NCBI RefSeq assembly: GCF_030445035.2
Contig: NC_080698.1
Location: 7,550,038-7,614,037 of the forward strand
Direction: 5' to 3'
Source of the DNA: Dasypus novemcinctus
Taxonomy: Eukaryota; Chordata; Mammalia; Cingulata; Dasypodidae
DNA length: 64,000 bases
The notes under the pieces: generated by a model
Told to the model about the DNA's origin: nothing
What the model saw: only the letters and a program-made list of their open reading frames with translations
Database searches by the model: none
Shown here: piece by piece, positions 24,572-39,238 of the stretch
Layout of the letters: every line of letters starts with the position of its first letter
How positions within the stretch are numbered: position 1 is the stretch's first letter
Position numbers and translations under genes: made by a program

Positions 24572-25117
24572 CAGCTGACTTATTAAATCTCAGCAGTCCA
24601 TAAGGCCTCAACACAACAGGGAGTCTCTGGACGTAGCCACCAGGGCACACAGGAAGGGGGTTCCAGGACTGGGCTGCCACATGGGCCTGCGGGACAGAGG
24701 CTGTCCTTTCACAGATGGATCCACACTGGGGTGCCAGGGAGCTTCCCAGCTCCAGAGAGCCGAGGCCAGAGGGAAATGCCCGGCCTCGTACCCCACAGGG
24801 AGGTGGTGACGCCTGCTTCACTCTCTTTGCTGGTGATGTTCTCCAAAATTCCCACGAATCATCAGCTCCACCTGGCAGGTCAGGGCCCTTTGGCTGGATC
24901 TTTCACAGCCAGGGTCTGAGTGTGCCTCAGGCAGGTGACAGGTGCCCTGGGCAGGGGCACTTCCCAGCCCCGGCCTCGCTGCCACACTCTGTCGTGTGGA
25001 TCTCCACAGGGTCAATGGATCCAGCCGGAATGTGAGGAAGTGCAGACAGGAAGCCCGGGAGGTCGAAGGAGAGGCTTGGTGTGTGAACCAGAGACTGGAG
25101 GGGAGTGCGCTGGGCCA

Positions 25118-28560
<3,443 letters not shown>

Positions 28561-28901
28561 CGGGGTCGTCGGACGCGACGAGCCGTGGCTCGCGTCAGTT
28601 TTCCCTCCTCCCAGGCCTGCGTGGACTCAAACCTCTCCCCTCGTTAACGGGGCGCCTTTCGGGCACTCGGAGAGCCCTGCTCTGGGGCCCTGGCCACAGA
28701 AGGCTGCAGCTTCCGAGCAGGTGGCACTCGACCCTCGTCCTTCACAGAGGGGCGCGGATCCCCTGCAGCCCCGCGGAACGTCCCGGGCTTGGATGAGGGC
28801 CCGGCGCGTCCCAGCACCTCCCTCCCCCACTTGTTTGCAATTAAATGTAAAACTTGGCACAAATGTTGCACTTAACCACTGAGTTGGAGAGGAAACTGGT
28901 A

Positions 28902-29002
28902 GTTTTGTTTTTTTTGTTTTTTTTTGGAGGTATTGGAGATTGAACCCAGGACCTTGTTCATGGGAAGCAAGCACTCAACCACTTGACCTACATCTGCTCC
29001 CT
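28902..29002 (-). mobile_element. Short monomeric SINE (a)
   Basis: Minus-strand tRNA-like head only, with complement 'gattgaacccaggacc' for the B box. TSD actggta is at 28895-28901 and 29003-29009. Confidence 0.85.
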
Positions 29003-29009
29003 ACTGGTA

Positions 29010-29165
29010 CTTTTTTTTTTAAAAGATTTATTTTATTTATTTCTCTTTCTCTTGTTTGCAATTGCTAAGTCTGTTCCTCTTCTTTTTAGGAGGCATCAGA
29101 ACCGAACCCCGGACCTCCCTGTGGTAGGCAGGCACCCAACTATTCAAGCCACATCACTTCTCCTT
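29010..29165 (-). mobile_element. Short SINE (b), inserted at the same site as (a)
   Basis: Tail complement 'tttaaaagatttatttt', B-box complement 'aaccgaaccccgg'. Flanks are actggtac (29003-29010) and gctggtac (29166-29173), so the target is shared with copy (a). Confidence 0.82.
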
Positions 29166-29173
29166 GCTGGTAC

Positions 29174-30490
29174 CTATTTAACGATCAATATCCACATGCA
29201 AAGATGTTCAACATCATTAGCCCTTAAAGACATGCAAAGTTAAACTGCAATGAGGTATCACTACATGTCTATGAGAACCGCTAAAATAAAAAACAGTGAC
29301 AACATGAATGCTGGGGAAGATGTGGAGAAACTTTGCTAGTGGGAATGCAAAATATTACAGCCATTCTAGAAAACGGATCGGCAATTTTTTATAAAACTAA
29401 ATATGCAATCCTCATATGACAGAAATTGCACTCCTGGGCATTTATCCCAGAGAAATGAAGATTTATGTCCACACCAAAAGCCTGTACATATATCCATAGC
29501 AACTTTATTCATAATAGCCAACTTCTGGAAACATTCCTGTGGTTAACAGAATAATGGCCTCCCAAAGATTTCCAGATGCTCAGGTACCTGTGAATATGTT
29601 ACTGAATATTCCAAAAGGAATGTGATTAAGTTCAGAGTCTTGAGATGGGAAGATTATCCTGGATGATCTGGGTGAGCCCAGTGTGATCACAGGAACCCCT
29701 TCAAGAGGGAGGCAAGAGAATCAGAGTCAGAGGAGATGTGATGACAGAAACAGAGTTCAGATTGAAAGAGAGATTTGAAGATGCTACGCAGCTGGCTTTA
29801 AACTGCAGGAAGGCACTATGAGCCAAGGAATGCAGGCCATTTCTAGAAGTTGGAAATGACAAAATAACAAACAGTTTCTTCCCTAGAACTTCTAGAGGAA
29901 CACAGCACTACCAACACCTTAATTTTAGGGCATTTGACCTCCAGAACTGTAGTAGAATAAATTGTGTAGGTTTGAACTACTAAGTTTGTGGTAATTTGTT
30001 ATAGCAGCAATAGGGAACTAATACAAACTCCGATGTCCTCCAGTGGGTGAATGGTTTACAGACTTTGGTACATACATACTATAGAACTCTACTCAGCAAT
30101 AAAAGGAATGAACTATTGATATATGAAACAACTTGAATGAATTTCCATGGAATTGTGCTAAGCAAAAAAAAAAAATCTCTACAGGTTATATGCTATGTGA
30201 TTCTATTTATGTAACTTTTTGAAAAGGCAAAATTTTTTAAAAACAATACGGTTAGTGTTTGCCCAGAATTAGGGAGGTAGGTGTGGTATTTAAAGGGCAA
30301 CACAAGGAACCATTCTGTATCTTGACTGCGATGGTGGATGCATCAGTCTACACATGAGATGAAATGATATAGAACTAAATATGTGCACACATCCTCACAA
30401 ATTAGTACAAGTGTAATGGAGAAATCGGAATAAGATATGTGGACTGTATCAATGTCAATATCCTGGTTGTATTGTAGTTTTCCAAGGTGT
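29174..30490 (+). mobile_element. L1 sense 3' end, interrupted by an MLT1 LTR
   Basis: Late ORF2 and 3'-UTR-like sequence ('aagatgtggagaaactttgc', then 'tcataatagccaactt'). It resumes after 30026 with 'gatgtcctccagtgggtgaa'. A pyrimidine-rich run follows at 30539-30580. Confidence 0.8.
29538..30026 (+). mobile_element. MLT1 solo LTR fossil (ERVL-MaLR)
   Basis: The sequence is close to remembered MLT1: 'cttgagatgggaagattatc', 'gagccaaggaatgcaggcc' and 'gtggtaatttgttatagcag' in order. TSD-like flanks attcc and actcc. About 490 bp, ancient. Confidence 0.88.
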
Positions 30491-31537
30491 TACCACTGGG
30501 GAAACTGAATAAAGGCTACAGGAAATCACTCTGTATTCTTTCCTTCTTCTCTCTCTCTCTCCCTCCCTCCCTTCCTTCTCAATTTTTTTTTTTGTTAGAG
30601 AACTTGTGGGTTTACAGAAATATCATGCATAAACTATATAAAACACAGAGTTGCCATATGCCTCCCTATTATTAACACCTTGTGTTAGTATGGTACAGTT
30701 GTTAACATTTTTGAAAGAACAATTTTATAATTGCACTATTAACTATATCCATCATTTACAATAGGGCTCACTGTGTTGTACAGTCCTATGTTTTTTCTTT
30801 TTAATTTTTATTCTAGTAACATATATAACCTAAAATTTCCCCCTTTAACCATATTCACATATATAATTCAGTGCTATTAATTACATCCACAATGTTGTGT
30901 ATTATGTTATTATCACCAACATCCATTTCCAAAACTTCACAATCAGCCCAAATATAAATTCTGTACAATTTAAGCATTAATTCCTCATCCCCTACCCCCA
31001 ACCCAGCCCCTTGTAACCTGCATTCTAGATTCTGAGTTTGTTTATTCTAATTATTTCATATGAGTGAGGTCATACAATATTTGTCCGTGTCTGACCTATT
31101 TCACTCAGCATAATGTCTTCAAAGTTTATCCACATTGTCACATGAACCAGAACTTCATTCCTTTTTGATGCTGTGTAATATTCCATTGTATGTATATCCC
31201 ACATTTTGTCTATCCATTTATCAGGTGATGGGTACTTGGGTTGCTTCCATCTTTTGTCAATTGTGATAATGCTGCTATGAACATTGGTGTGCAGATATCT
31301 GTTCCAGTCCCCTGCTTTCAATTCTAGTAAAGGAATTGCCCAGTCATATGGTAATTCTATGCTTAGTTTTCTGAGGAACTGCCAAACTGACTTGCACAGT
31401 GGCTGCACCATTTTACATTCTCACCAGTAATGAATGTGTTCCAGTTTCTCCACGTCCTCTCCAGCACTTGTAATTTTCTGTTGTTTTTTTTTTTAATATT
31501 AGCCATTCTAGGGAGTATGAAATGGTATCTCATTGTG

Positions 31538-31637
31538 GTGGGGTTTTTGTTGTTGTTATTTTTGAAGGTACCGAGGATTGCGCCCAGGACCTCATACACG
31601 GGAAACAGGTGTTCCAACACTGAGTTACACCCGCTCC
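31538..31637 (-). mobile_element. Short monomeric SINE
   Basis: Minus-strand head with B-box complement 'ggattgcgcccaggacc'. TSD tctcattgtg is at 31528-31537 and 31638-31647. Confidence 0.9.
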
Positions 31638-32214
31638 CTCTCATTGTGATTTTGATTTGCATTTCCCAAATAGCTAATGATGTTGAGCATATTTTCATGT
31701 GCTTTTTAGCTATTTGTATATTCTCTTTAGAGGAATGTCTATTCAAGTCTTTTTGTTATTTGTCTTTTATCATTGAATTGTAGGATTTCTTTATATATTT
31801 CAGATATTAAACCCTTATCTGATATGTGGTTTCCAAACATTGTCTCAAATTGAGTAAGTCTCTTTTCATAATAATGCTCTTTGATGAATTAAAGTTTTTT
31901 TAAAATTTTGATGAGTTCCCATTTATCTATTTTTTGTGTGTGTGGCTTGTGCTTTGGGTATAAATCTAAGAAGCCTTTGTCTAACATGAGATCTTGAAGA
32001 TGTTTCCCTACATTTTCTTAGAGGAGTTTTATAGTTCTGGTTCTTGTGTTTAGATCTGTGATCCACTTAGAATTAATTTTGTATATGATGTGAGGTAGGG
32101 ATCTTCTTTCATTCTTTTGCACATGGATATCCATTTCTCCTAGCACCATTTGTTAAAGAGACTATTCTTCCACAATTGAGTGGACTTGGCAGTCTTATCA
32201 AAAATCAATTGGCC

Positions 32215-33405
32215 AGTCTCGAAGCCAAACTCAGCATGTAAATGCAATGCCTTCCCCCCAGCGTGGGACATGACACCCGGGGATGAGCCTCCCTGGCACC
32301 GAGGGACCACTATCAACTACCAACTGATGATGCAACTGGAAAATGACCTTATACGGAAGGTTCAATGTGGATCAGCAGAATATCCCTGTCTACATAAAAT
32401 AACATGACTTTAAAATGCTGTTTGACCTAAAGTAAGGAGGAAATGGAAAGGAGAAATGAGTTTATATGGCTATGAGTTTCTAAAAAAGAGTCTGGAGGCT
32501 GGCAGAAGGATTGCCCTCATGCACAACTGAGCAGAGTCAGAGAGACAGATAAAGCAGATACAACCCGCAGATATTGGTTCCTTTGAGGGCTAAAGAGACC
32601 CATGGGAGTTATGGTCATGGCCGATGGGGTTAACTACCAGGTCAGATGGCCCCTCTTTGGAAATGGTGTTTATGTGTGATGAATCTGGACTCAGATGGGA
32701 TCTTCCTTCATAAGACTTTCATGCTAATGTGCTGGAGGTGCAGTTAATGTTGGGGTTTAAGATATATTTAGGGGATTTGAATCTCTGGACTGACAATGTG
32801 ATAGCCAGGTCCTGAGCCTCAACAGACTCCAGCACCTACAATCTGATTTATTGGACTTACCACACTCAGCTAAGATGGAGTTGAAGAAGGAAAACCACCA
32901 CACCATGGAGCCTAGAGTGATTACAACTGAAAGTGGGAGGATTGCATCCAGCATCCATGTGGAATATGAGCCTCCTCTTGACATAGAGGTGCAATGGACA
33001 CAACCAATCCAATGTCCACATAGAAGAGGTGGCATTGTATTGGGAAAAGTGGACATGGTGGCTGATGGGTATGGGGTAAGGCAGGAAGAGATGAGAGGTG
33101 GAGGCTTCTTTGGGACATGGAGCTGCCCTGGATGGTGCTTCAGAGGCAATCACCGGACATTGTAAATCCTCACAGGGCCCACTGGATGGAATGGAGGAGA
33201 GTATGGGCCATGATGTGGACCATTGACTATGAGGTGCAGAGGTGCCCAAAGATGTACTTACCAAATCCAATGGATGTGTCATGATGATGGGAACGAGTGT
33301 TGCTGGGGGGGGGAGAGGTGGGGTGGGGGGGTGGGGTTGAATGGGACCTCACATATATATTTTTAATGTAATATTATTACAAAGTCAATAAAAAATAAAT
33401 AAAAA
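32215..33405 (+). mobile_element. Family X retroposon, copy b
   Basis: A 1.19 kb non-LTR retroposon with an A-rich tail (33391-33405) after a G-rich tract and 'aaagtcaataaaaaataaat'. TSD aaaaatcaattggcc is at 32200-32214 and 33406-33420. It starts inside the longer copies c and d ('agccaaactcagcatgtaaa'), so it is 5'-truncated. An open frame of 104 codons (32851-33165) also exists in copy a. Confidence 0.88.
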
Positions 33406-33422
33406 AAAAATCAATTGGCCAT

Positions 33423-36400
33423 GAGAACCAACAAGATGGCGGCACAGTAAGGAGCTCCTAGAGTCAGCTCATGCTATGGGGCAGTCAGCAAACACCCAGT
33501 GCTCTCTGGAGCTAGCTGAAGCACATGTTTGGGTGTTCCGGGAGACCAGAAGAGCATCCTGCACCATCCTTGAAGGAGTGGAAGGAAGAGATGCCCGTCT
33601 GCAGAGAAGACTCATAAGTAGAGCACCCCATGTCACGGAGGCTGGTGCCCATCCTCCACTGGAGGCACAAGCCGCCTCGGGAGCTGTTCCACAGCTAGAA
33701 TTGAGAGGTCCACTTCCCCAAAACGGGGAAGAAAAAGGTGATTGGGCACCAATTTTAGCTACTGATGAGGAAATTCAGCGGGCTACAGTATAATCCTGAG
33801 AACAGCTAAGCTTTGAGCCTGTCCAAGTCAGAAAGAGGCCAGTAGCTGCCATCTTAACTCCATGTCTGGCACGAGGGGAAGCGGAGCGGACTGAGGACCC
33901 CAGTGCTGGTGGAGACCAGTTTCTTCCCATCCAGGTCAGATTGCAGCTCTAGCCTAGGCCCCAGTGCCACCTCCAGGAGGGAGGAAGCTGCAGGGACTTG
34001 CACCAGCCTCTCTGGGAAACTGCGGGCCAAGCCGCAGAGGCTTAGCGATTGCCCTACTCTGGCGGCATAAGCCGCCCAAGGAGCTGCTCTGTGAGGGGAA
34101 TTGGAAGCTCCATTTCCCAGAAACAGGGGAGGAGAAGACGGTTGGCTGCTGATTTCAGCTACTGATTGGGAGACTTGGCTGGCTAAGAGATAACCCTGGG
34201 AACAGCTGGGGTGAGAACCAGCCCAAGTCAGACAGAAATAGGCCAGTAGCCGCCATTCTGACTCCAACCCCAACATGAGGGGCAGCCAGGCTGACGGAAA
34301 TTCTCGGTGTCAGCAGGAACCAGTTTCTTTCAGGCAGATCAGCCTGCAGCCCTAGCATAAGCTTCAGCCCTGCCTCTGGCAGGGAGGAGGCTGAGGAGCC
34401 CAGCACCAGCCTATACAGGTAACTACAGGGAACTTTGACTGGCATAGACTGAAAATCAGAAGTCTGCATATATTGCTGCCAACATCTGCAGCTCCATCCC
34501 TGCCCCAGATAGGGGAGAAAGGGATGTGAAGTTTCATCAGTCTCTCTGGACAATTGCAGTCTAGACCTACAAGTGGATTATTCCACATAGCTGTGACTCT
34601 ACCCCTACCTCTGGCAAAGGAGAAAGTTGGAAGATGCTTCATTGGTCCTTGGTGCAATGAGGGCAGCTTGAGCCTCCACAGCTTACAGCACCAACTACAT
34701 GCTTGGCTCCTACTGCACAACCAGCAAGGGAGAAAGAATAGGAAGTTTTCTAGAGAGAAAAACTGCACCCAGAAAAAATACTCTAGTAAGCCAGACACGA
34801 AGATACCAACAAAAAATTACAATCCACACCAAGAAACAGGAAGTTATGACCCAGTTAAAGGAACAAGATAAGCCTCCAGATGACATAAAGGAGTTGAGAC
34901 AACTAACGATAGATATTCAAACAAATCTCCTTAATATATTTAGTGAGATGGCTAAAGAGATTAAGGACATTAAGATGACATTGGATGAGCACAAAGAAGA
35001 ATTTGGAGAGCATACATAGAAAAATAGCAGATCTTATGAGAATGAAAGGTACAATCAATGAAATTTTAAAAAACATTGCAATCATATAATACCAGATTTG
35101 AGGAGGCAGAAGAAAGGATTGGTGAGCTTGAAGAAATGGCCTCCGAAAGTGAACATACAAAAGAAGAGATGAAGAAAAGAATGGAAAAAATTGAACAAGT
35201 TCTTAGGGAACTAAATGACAGCAAAAGGCTTGCAAACATATGTGTCATGGGTGTCCCAGAAGGAGAAGAGAAGGGAAAAGGGGCAGAAGGAATATTTAAA
35301 GAAATAATGGTAGAAAATTTCCCAACCCTATTGAAGGACATAGATATCCCTGTCCAAGAAGCATGACATACTGCCATCCGAAAAAATCCAAATAGACCAA
35401 CTCCAAGACACATACTCATCAGAACGTCAGAGGCCAAAGACAAAGAGAGAATTCTGAGAGCAGCAAGAGAAAAGCAATGCATAATATATAAGGAATATCC
35501 AGTAAGATTAAGTGCTGATTTCTCACCAGAAACCATGAAGGCAAGAAGACAGTGGTCTGATATATTTAAGATACTACAAGAGAAAAACTTCCAGCCAAGA
35601 ATCTTATATCTAGCAAGACTGTCTTTCAAAAATGAGGGCAAAATTAGAATAGTCACAGATAAACAGAAACTGAGAGAATTTCTAAGCAAGAGAACAGAAT
35701 TTCAGGAAATACTAAAGGGTGTGCTAGAGCCTGAAAAGAAAAGACAGGAGAGAGAGGCCTGGAAGAGAGTCTAGAAATGAAGGTTATATCAATAAACGTA
35801 ACTAAAGTGTCAAAAGAGTGGTGAAAATAAAATATGACAGATAAAATTCAAATAGTCAGGAATAAACTTAATCAATGATGTAAAGCATTTGTATTCAGAA
35901 AACTGCAATTCAGTGTTAAAACAAATCAAAAAAGCCCTAAATAACTGGAAGAACATTCCATGTTCATGGACTGGAAGACTAAATATCATCAAGATGTCAA
36001 TTCTACTCAAATTGATATACAGATTTAATGCAATCCTGATAAAAATTCCACCAGCCTTAAAGAAAAAATTGAAAGCATGACCATTAAATTTATTTGGAAG
36101 GGTAAGGAGTCCTGAATAGCCAGAATCATCATAAAAAGGAAAAATGAACCCCCATCTCCAGACTTTAAATCATAATACCTATTTATATGTTTTAGTGGTA
36201 AAAAACAGTATGGTACTGGCCTAAAGACAGACACAATAGACCAATGGAACCAAACTGATGGTTCAGAAACAGACCCTCACAAGTATGGTCAAGTGTTTTT
36301 TTACTGGCCTGTCAAACTCACACAGCTTGGGCAGAACAGTCCATTCAACATATGGTGCTGAAAGAATTGGACATCCATAGCTGAAAGAAGGAAAGAGGAC

Positions 36401-37632
36401 CCCTATCTCACACCTTATCCAAAAATTAACTCAAAATGGATCAAAAAACTAAAATAAAAGCAAGAACCATAAAACACCTAGAAGAAATTATTGGAAAATA
36501 TCTTCAAGACCTGGTGGTAGGTGGTGGATTTTTAAAGGAGATAAGAGAAGGACTGAGTAGACTACTGATGTTTAATGTATGTAGAAGTTTTAATTAGCTT
36601 TACTGTAAAATTGTGGAAATGTATAGAGTGAATGGTGACACACAGTAACAGCTAGTTTATAAATGGGGATGTGACTGAAAATGGTAGTCTAGTTATGTAA
36701 ATGCCAATTGACAGATGCTTGAGAATAATCTAGAAACTGGATAGCACAGTTAACCAAGAGGTGGGTGAGAATTGTGGTTGATGGTGCAGAAGCAAGTGTG
36801 TCCTTTATGAGCTAGAGCAAATGTACGTCACTACTGCAGGGTGCTGGAAACGTGGAAAAGCACAGGAAAAATACAGCTGGAGCGACCTATGGACTGTGGT
36901 TAGTAGTAATAATATAATATTCTTGCATCTATGCAAAAGATGTACTGTATTGATACTGAGGCAGTATGGAAAATGTGAGCCAAATGTACACTATGGACAT
37001 GGCAATAATCAGATGATATTATTTTATCTGTAGCAAATGACACACCACATTGCGGTGTGTTGATGGAGGGGGGTTGTTTGGGAATTCTACACATGTGCAT
37101 GATTGTTTTATAAGTTTACAACTATGTCATAAAAAATATATTCAAAAAAAATAATAGGGTGGGTTGGGGGAAAAACACACCAAATATAAGATAAGAACTA
37201 TGATTAGTAGTAAGATTTTGACAGTGTTCTTTTATAGTTTATAGCAAACGTCTCATGACATTGCACGGTGTTGGTGGAGGGTTAATGTATGGGACCCCTG
37301 TATGATGTTATGCATGTTTGCTTTGTAGGCTCACAGCTTTTATTATGCACTCAACTGTTTGAGTATGTTCATATATAAATGATATAAAGATAATAATAAT
37401 CGGATTGGTTAAGGGAAAAACACTTTGTTTAGTAGTAATATTTTGACAATGCTCTTTAATCATTAGTTTAAAAGGTTTAAAAACTGCAAGTTATTGGTGG
37501 TAGGGTGAGATGTTATATATGTTTGTTTGATGTTATATTTATTTGTTTTGTAAGTTCACAACTATTATACATTTATTGTTTATATATGTTTATATGTGAG
37601 TGATATATTTCAATAAATTTTATAAAAAGAAA
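33423..37632 (+). mobile_element. Half-L1: L1 with 5' UTR, ORF1 and only the end of ORF2
   Basis: It begins 'gagaaccaacaagatggcgg', a typical L1 5' end, with a long 5' UTR to about 34690. ORF1 relics run to 35774: a coiled-coil part (EEAEERIGELEEM, MEKIEQVLRELND), an RNA-binding core (NICVMGVPEGEEKGKG) and a C-terminal part (RQWSDIFKILQEKNFQPRIL). Endonuclease and reverse transcriptase are absent: by about 35830 the text is already late ORF2. A 1 kb 3' UTR and A-tail end at 37632. TSD aaaaatcaattggcc is at 33406-33420 and 37633-37647. ORF1 is split between frames near 35020 and 35365. Confidence 0.82.
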
Positions 37633-38171
37633 AAAAATCAATTGGCCATAGATGTGAGGGTCTATTTCTGAACTCTCAGTTTGATTCCATTGGTCTGCAT
37701 ATTATCCATGTGCCAGTACCATGCTGTTTTTGACCACTGTAGCTTTGTATTAAGTTTTAAATTTTGGAAGAGTGCGTCCTCCAACTTCATTCTTCATTTT
37801 CAAAATGGTTTTGGCTCTTTGGGGCCCCTTATCCTTCCAAATAAATTTGACTATGGGTTTTTCATTTCTGCAAAGTAGTCTGTTGGAAGGTTGATTGGAA
37901 TTGCATTGAATCTGTAAATAATTTTGGGTAGAATTGATATTTTAACAATATTTAGTCTTCTAATCCATGAGCATGGAATGTCCTTCCATTTATTTAGATC
38001 TTTGATTTCTTTTAGTGAAGTTGTATAATTTTCTATGTATAAGTCTTTCACATCCGTGGTTAAATTTATTCCTGGGTATTTATTCTTTTAGTTGTTATTA
38101 CAAATGGAATTTTTTAAAAATTTCCTCTTCAGATTGCTTATTACAAGTGTTTAGAGAAACTACTGATTTTT

Positions 38172-39238
38172 TAAAATAAAATTTTATTGAAGTACATCAT
38201 TCATACGTGAACATACATAAACAATAAATATATAGTAAAAGTTGTGAACTTACAAAACAAACATGCATATTATCATACAGGGCTCTCATACATCACCCCA
38301 CTACCAACACCTGGCATTGTTGTGAAACTTTTGTTACAAACTATGAAATAGCTCATCAAAATATTACTACAAACTATAGTCCATTTATATGGTGTATTTT
38401 TCTCCCAACCCACCCAAATATTAACACACCGTATTAGTATTATACACTTGTTATAGTTCATGAGAGAACATTCCCGTGTTTGTCCTGTTAACCACAGTCC
38501 ATCTCCCACCACTGGATTCCCTGAGTTATACAGCCCCGTGTTTTGTATAAGCCACTCAAAGTATACACTCAGTGGCTCTCATTTTCATCACAGAGTTGTG
38601 CTGTCAACATCTCAATTTTAGAACATTTTCGTTACTCCAAAAGGAAAAATCCCATATTTCCTTATACCCCTTATAACTGTTTCTTAGAATTGAAAAAATA
38701 CCTTCTTCCCAACGCTGCAAAAAGTTACAATATACTGTTAACTATTATCCTTAAGTTACATTAGTTGTAATTTCCCCATGTGTCACCATATTCTTAATAC
38801 TTTGTAAAAGAAGAACATTCTCATATTTATACTATTAACCATAATCTTCATCCACCACTGAAATCTTTGTTATACACACCCTAGATTATTCTCTAGTTTC
38901 CTTTCAACTGACTACCCCTTTCTGCCACAATCTCATTTATAAATCAGCAGTGTTAGTTGTACTCACTATGTGTTACCACCAACTCTATTCATTTCTACAC
39001 TTTTACAACCTTGTTAAAAATTTTACACACATGAGCATCAGCTCAATGTATATTCTCCATCCACATCCAATTTACTAGTGTATATACTCTAGAGTTTACC
39101 TCCATGAGTTTATTTATCATATTTAGTTCATATCAGTAAGACCATACAATTATTTGTCCTTTTGTGTCTGGCTTATTTCACTCAACAGAATATCTTCAAG
39201 GTTTATCCATGTTGTCATATGCATCCCAATTTCATTTT
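38172..39238 (-). mobile_element. 5'-truncated L1 3' end inserted in the large antisense L1
   Basis: Antisense 3' UTR starting at the A-tail complement (aaaataaaattttattg) and ending in late ORF2-like sequence. Flanks gaaactactgatttt and gaaacactactgctttt are the imperfect TSD. A close relative lies at 53166-53952. Confidence 0.75.

Noticed and set aside
24567-24821. 84-codon frame downstream of the protease stop
   Set aside because: Lies within the likely 3' UTR and before the poly(A) signal, with no family resemblance.
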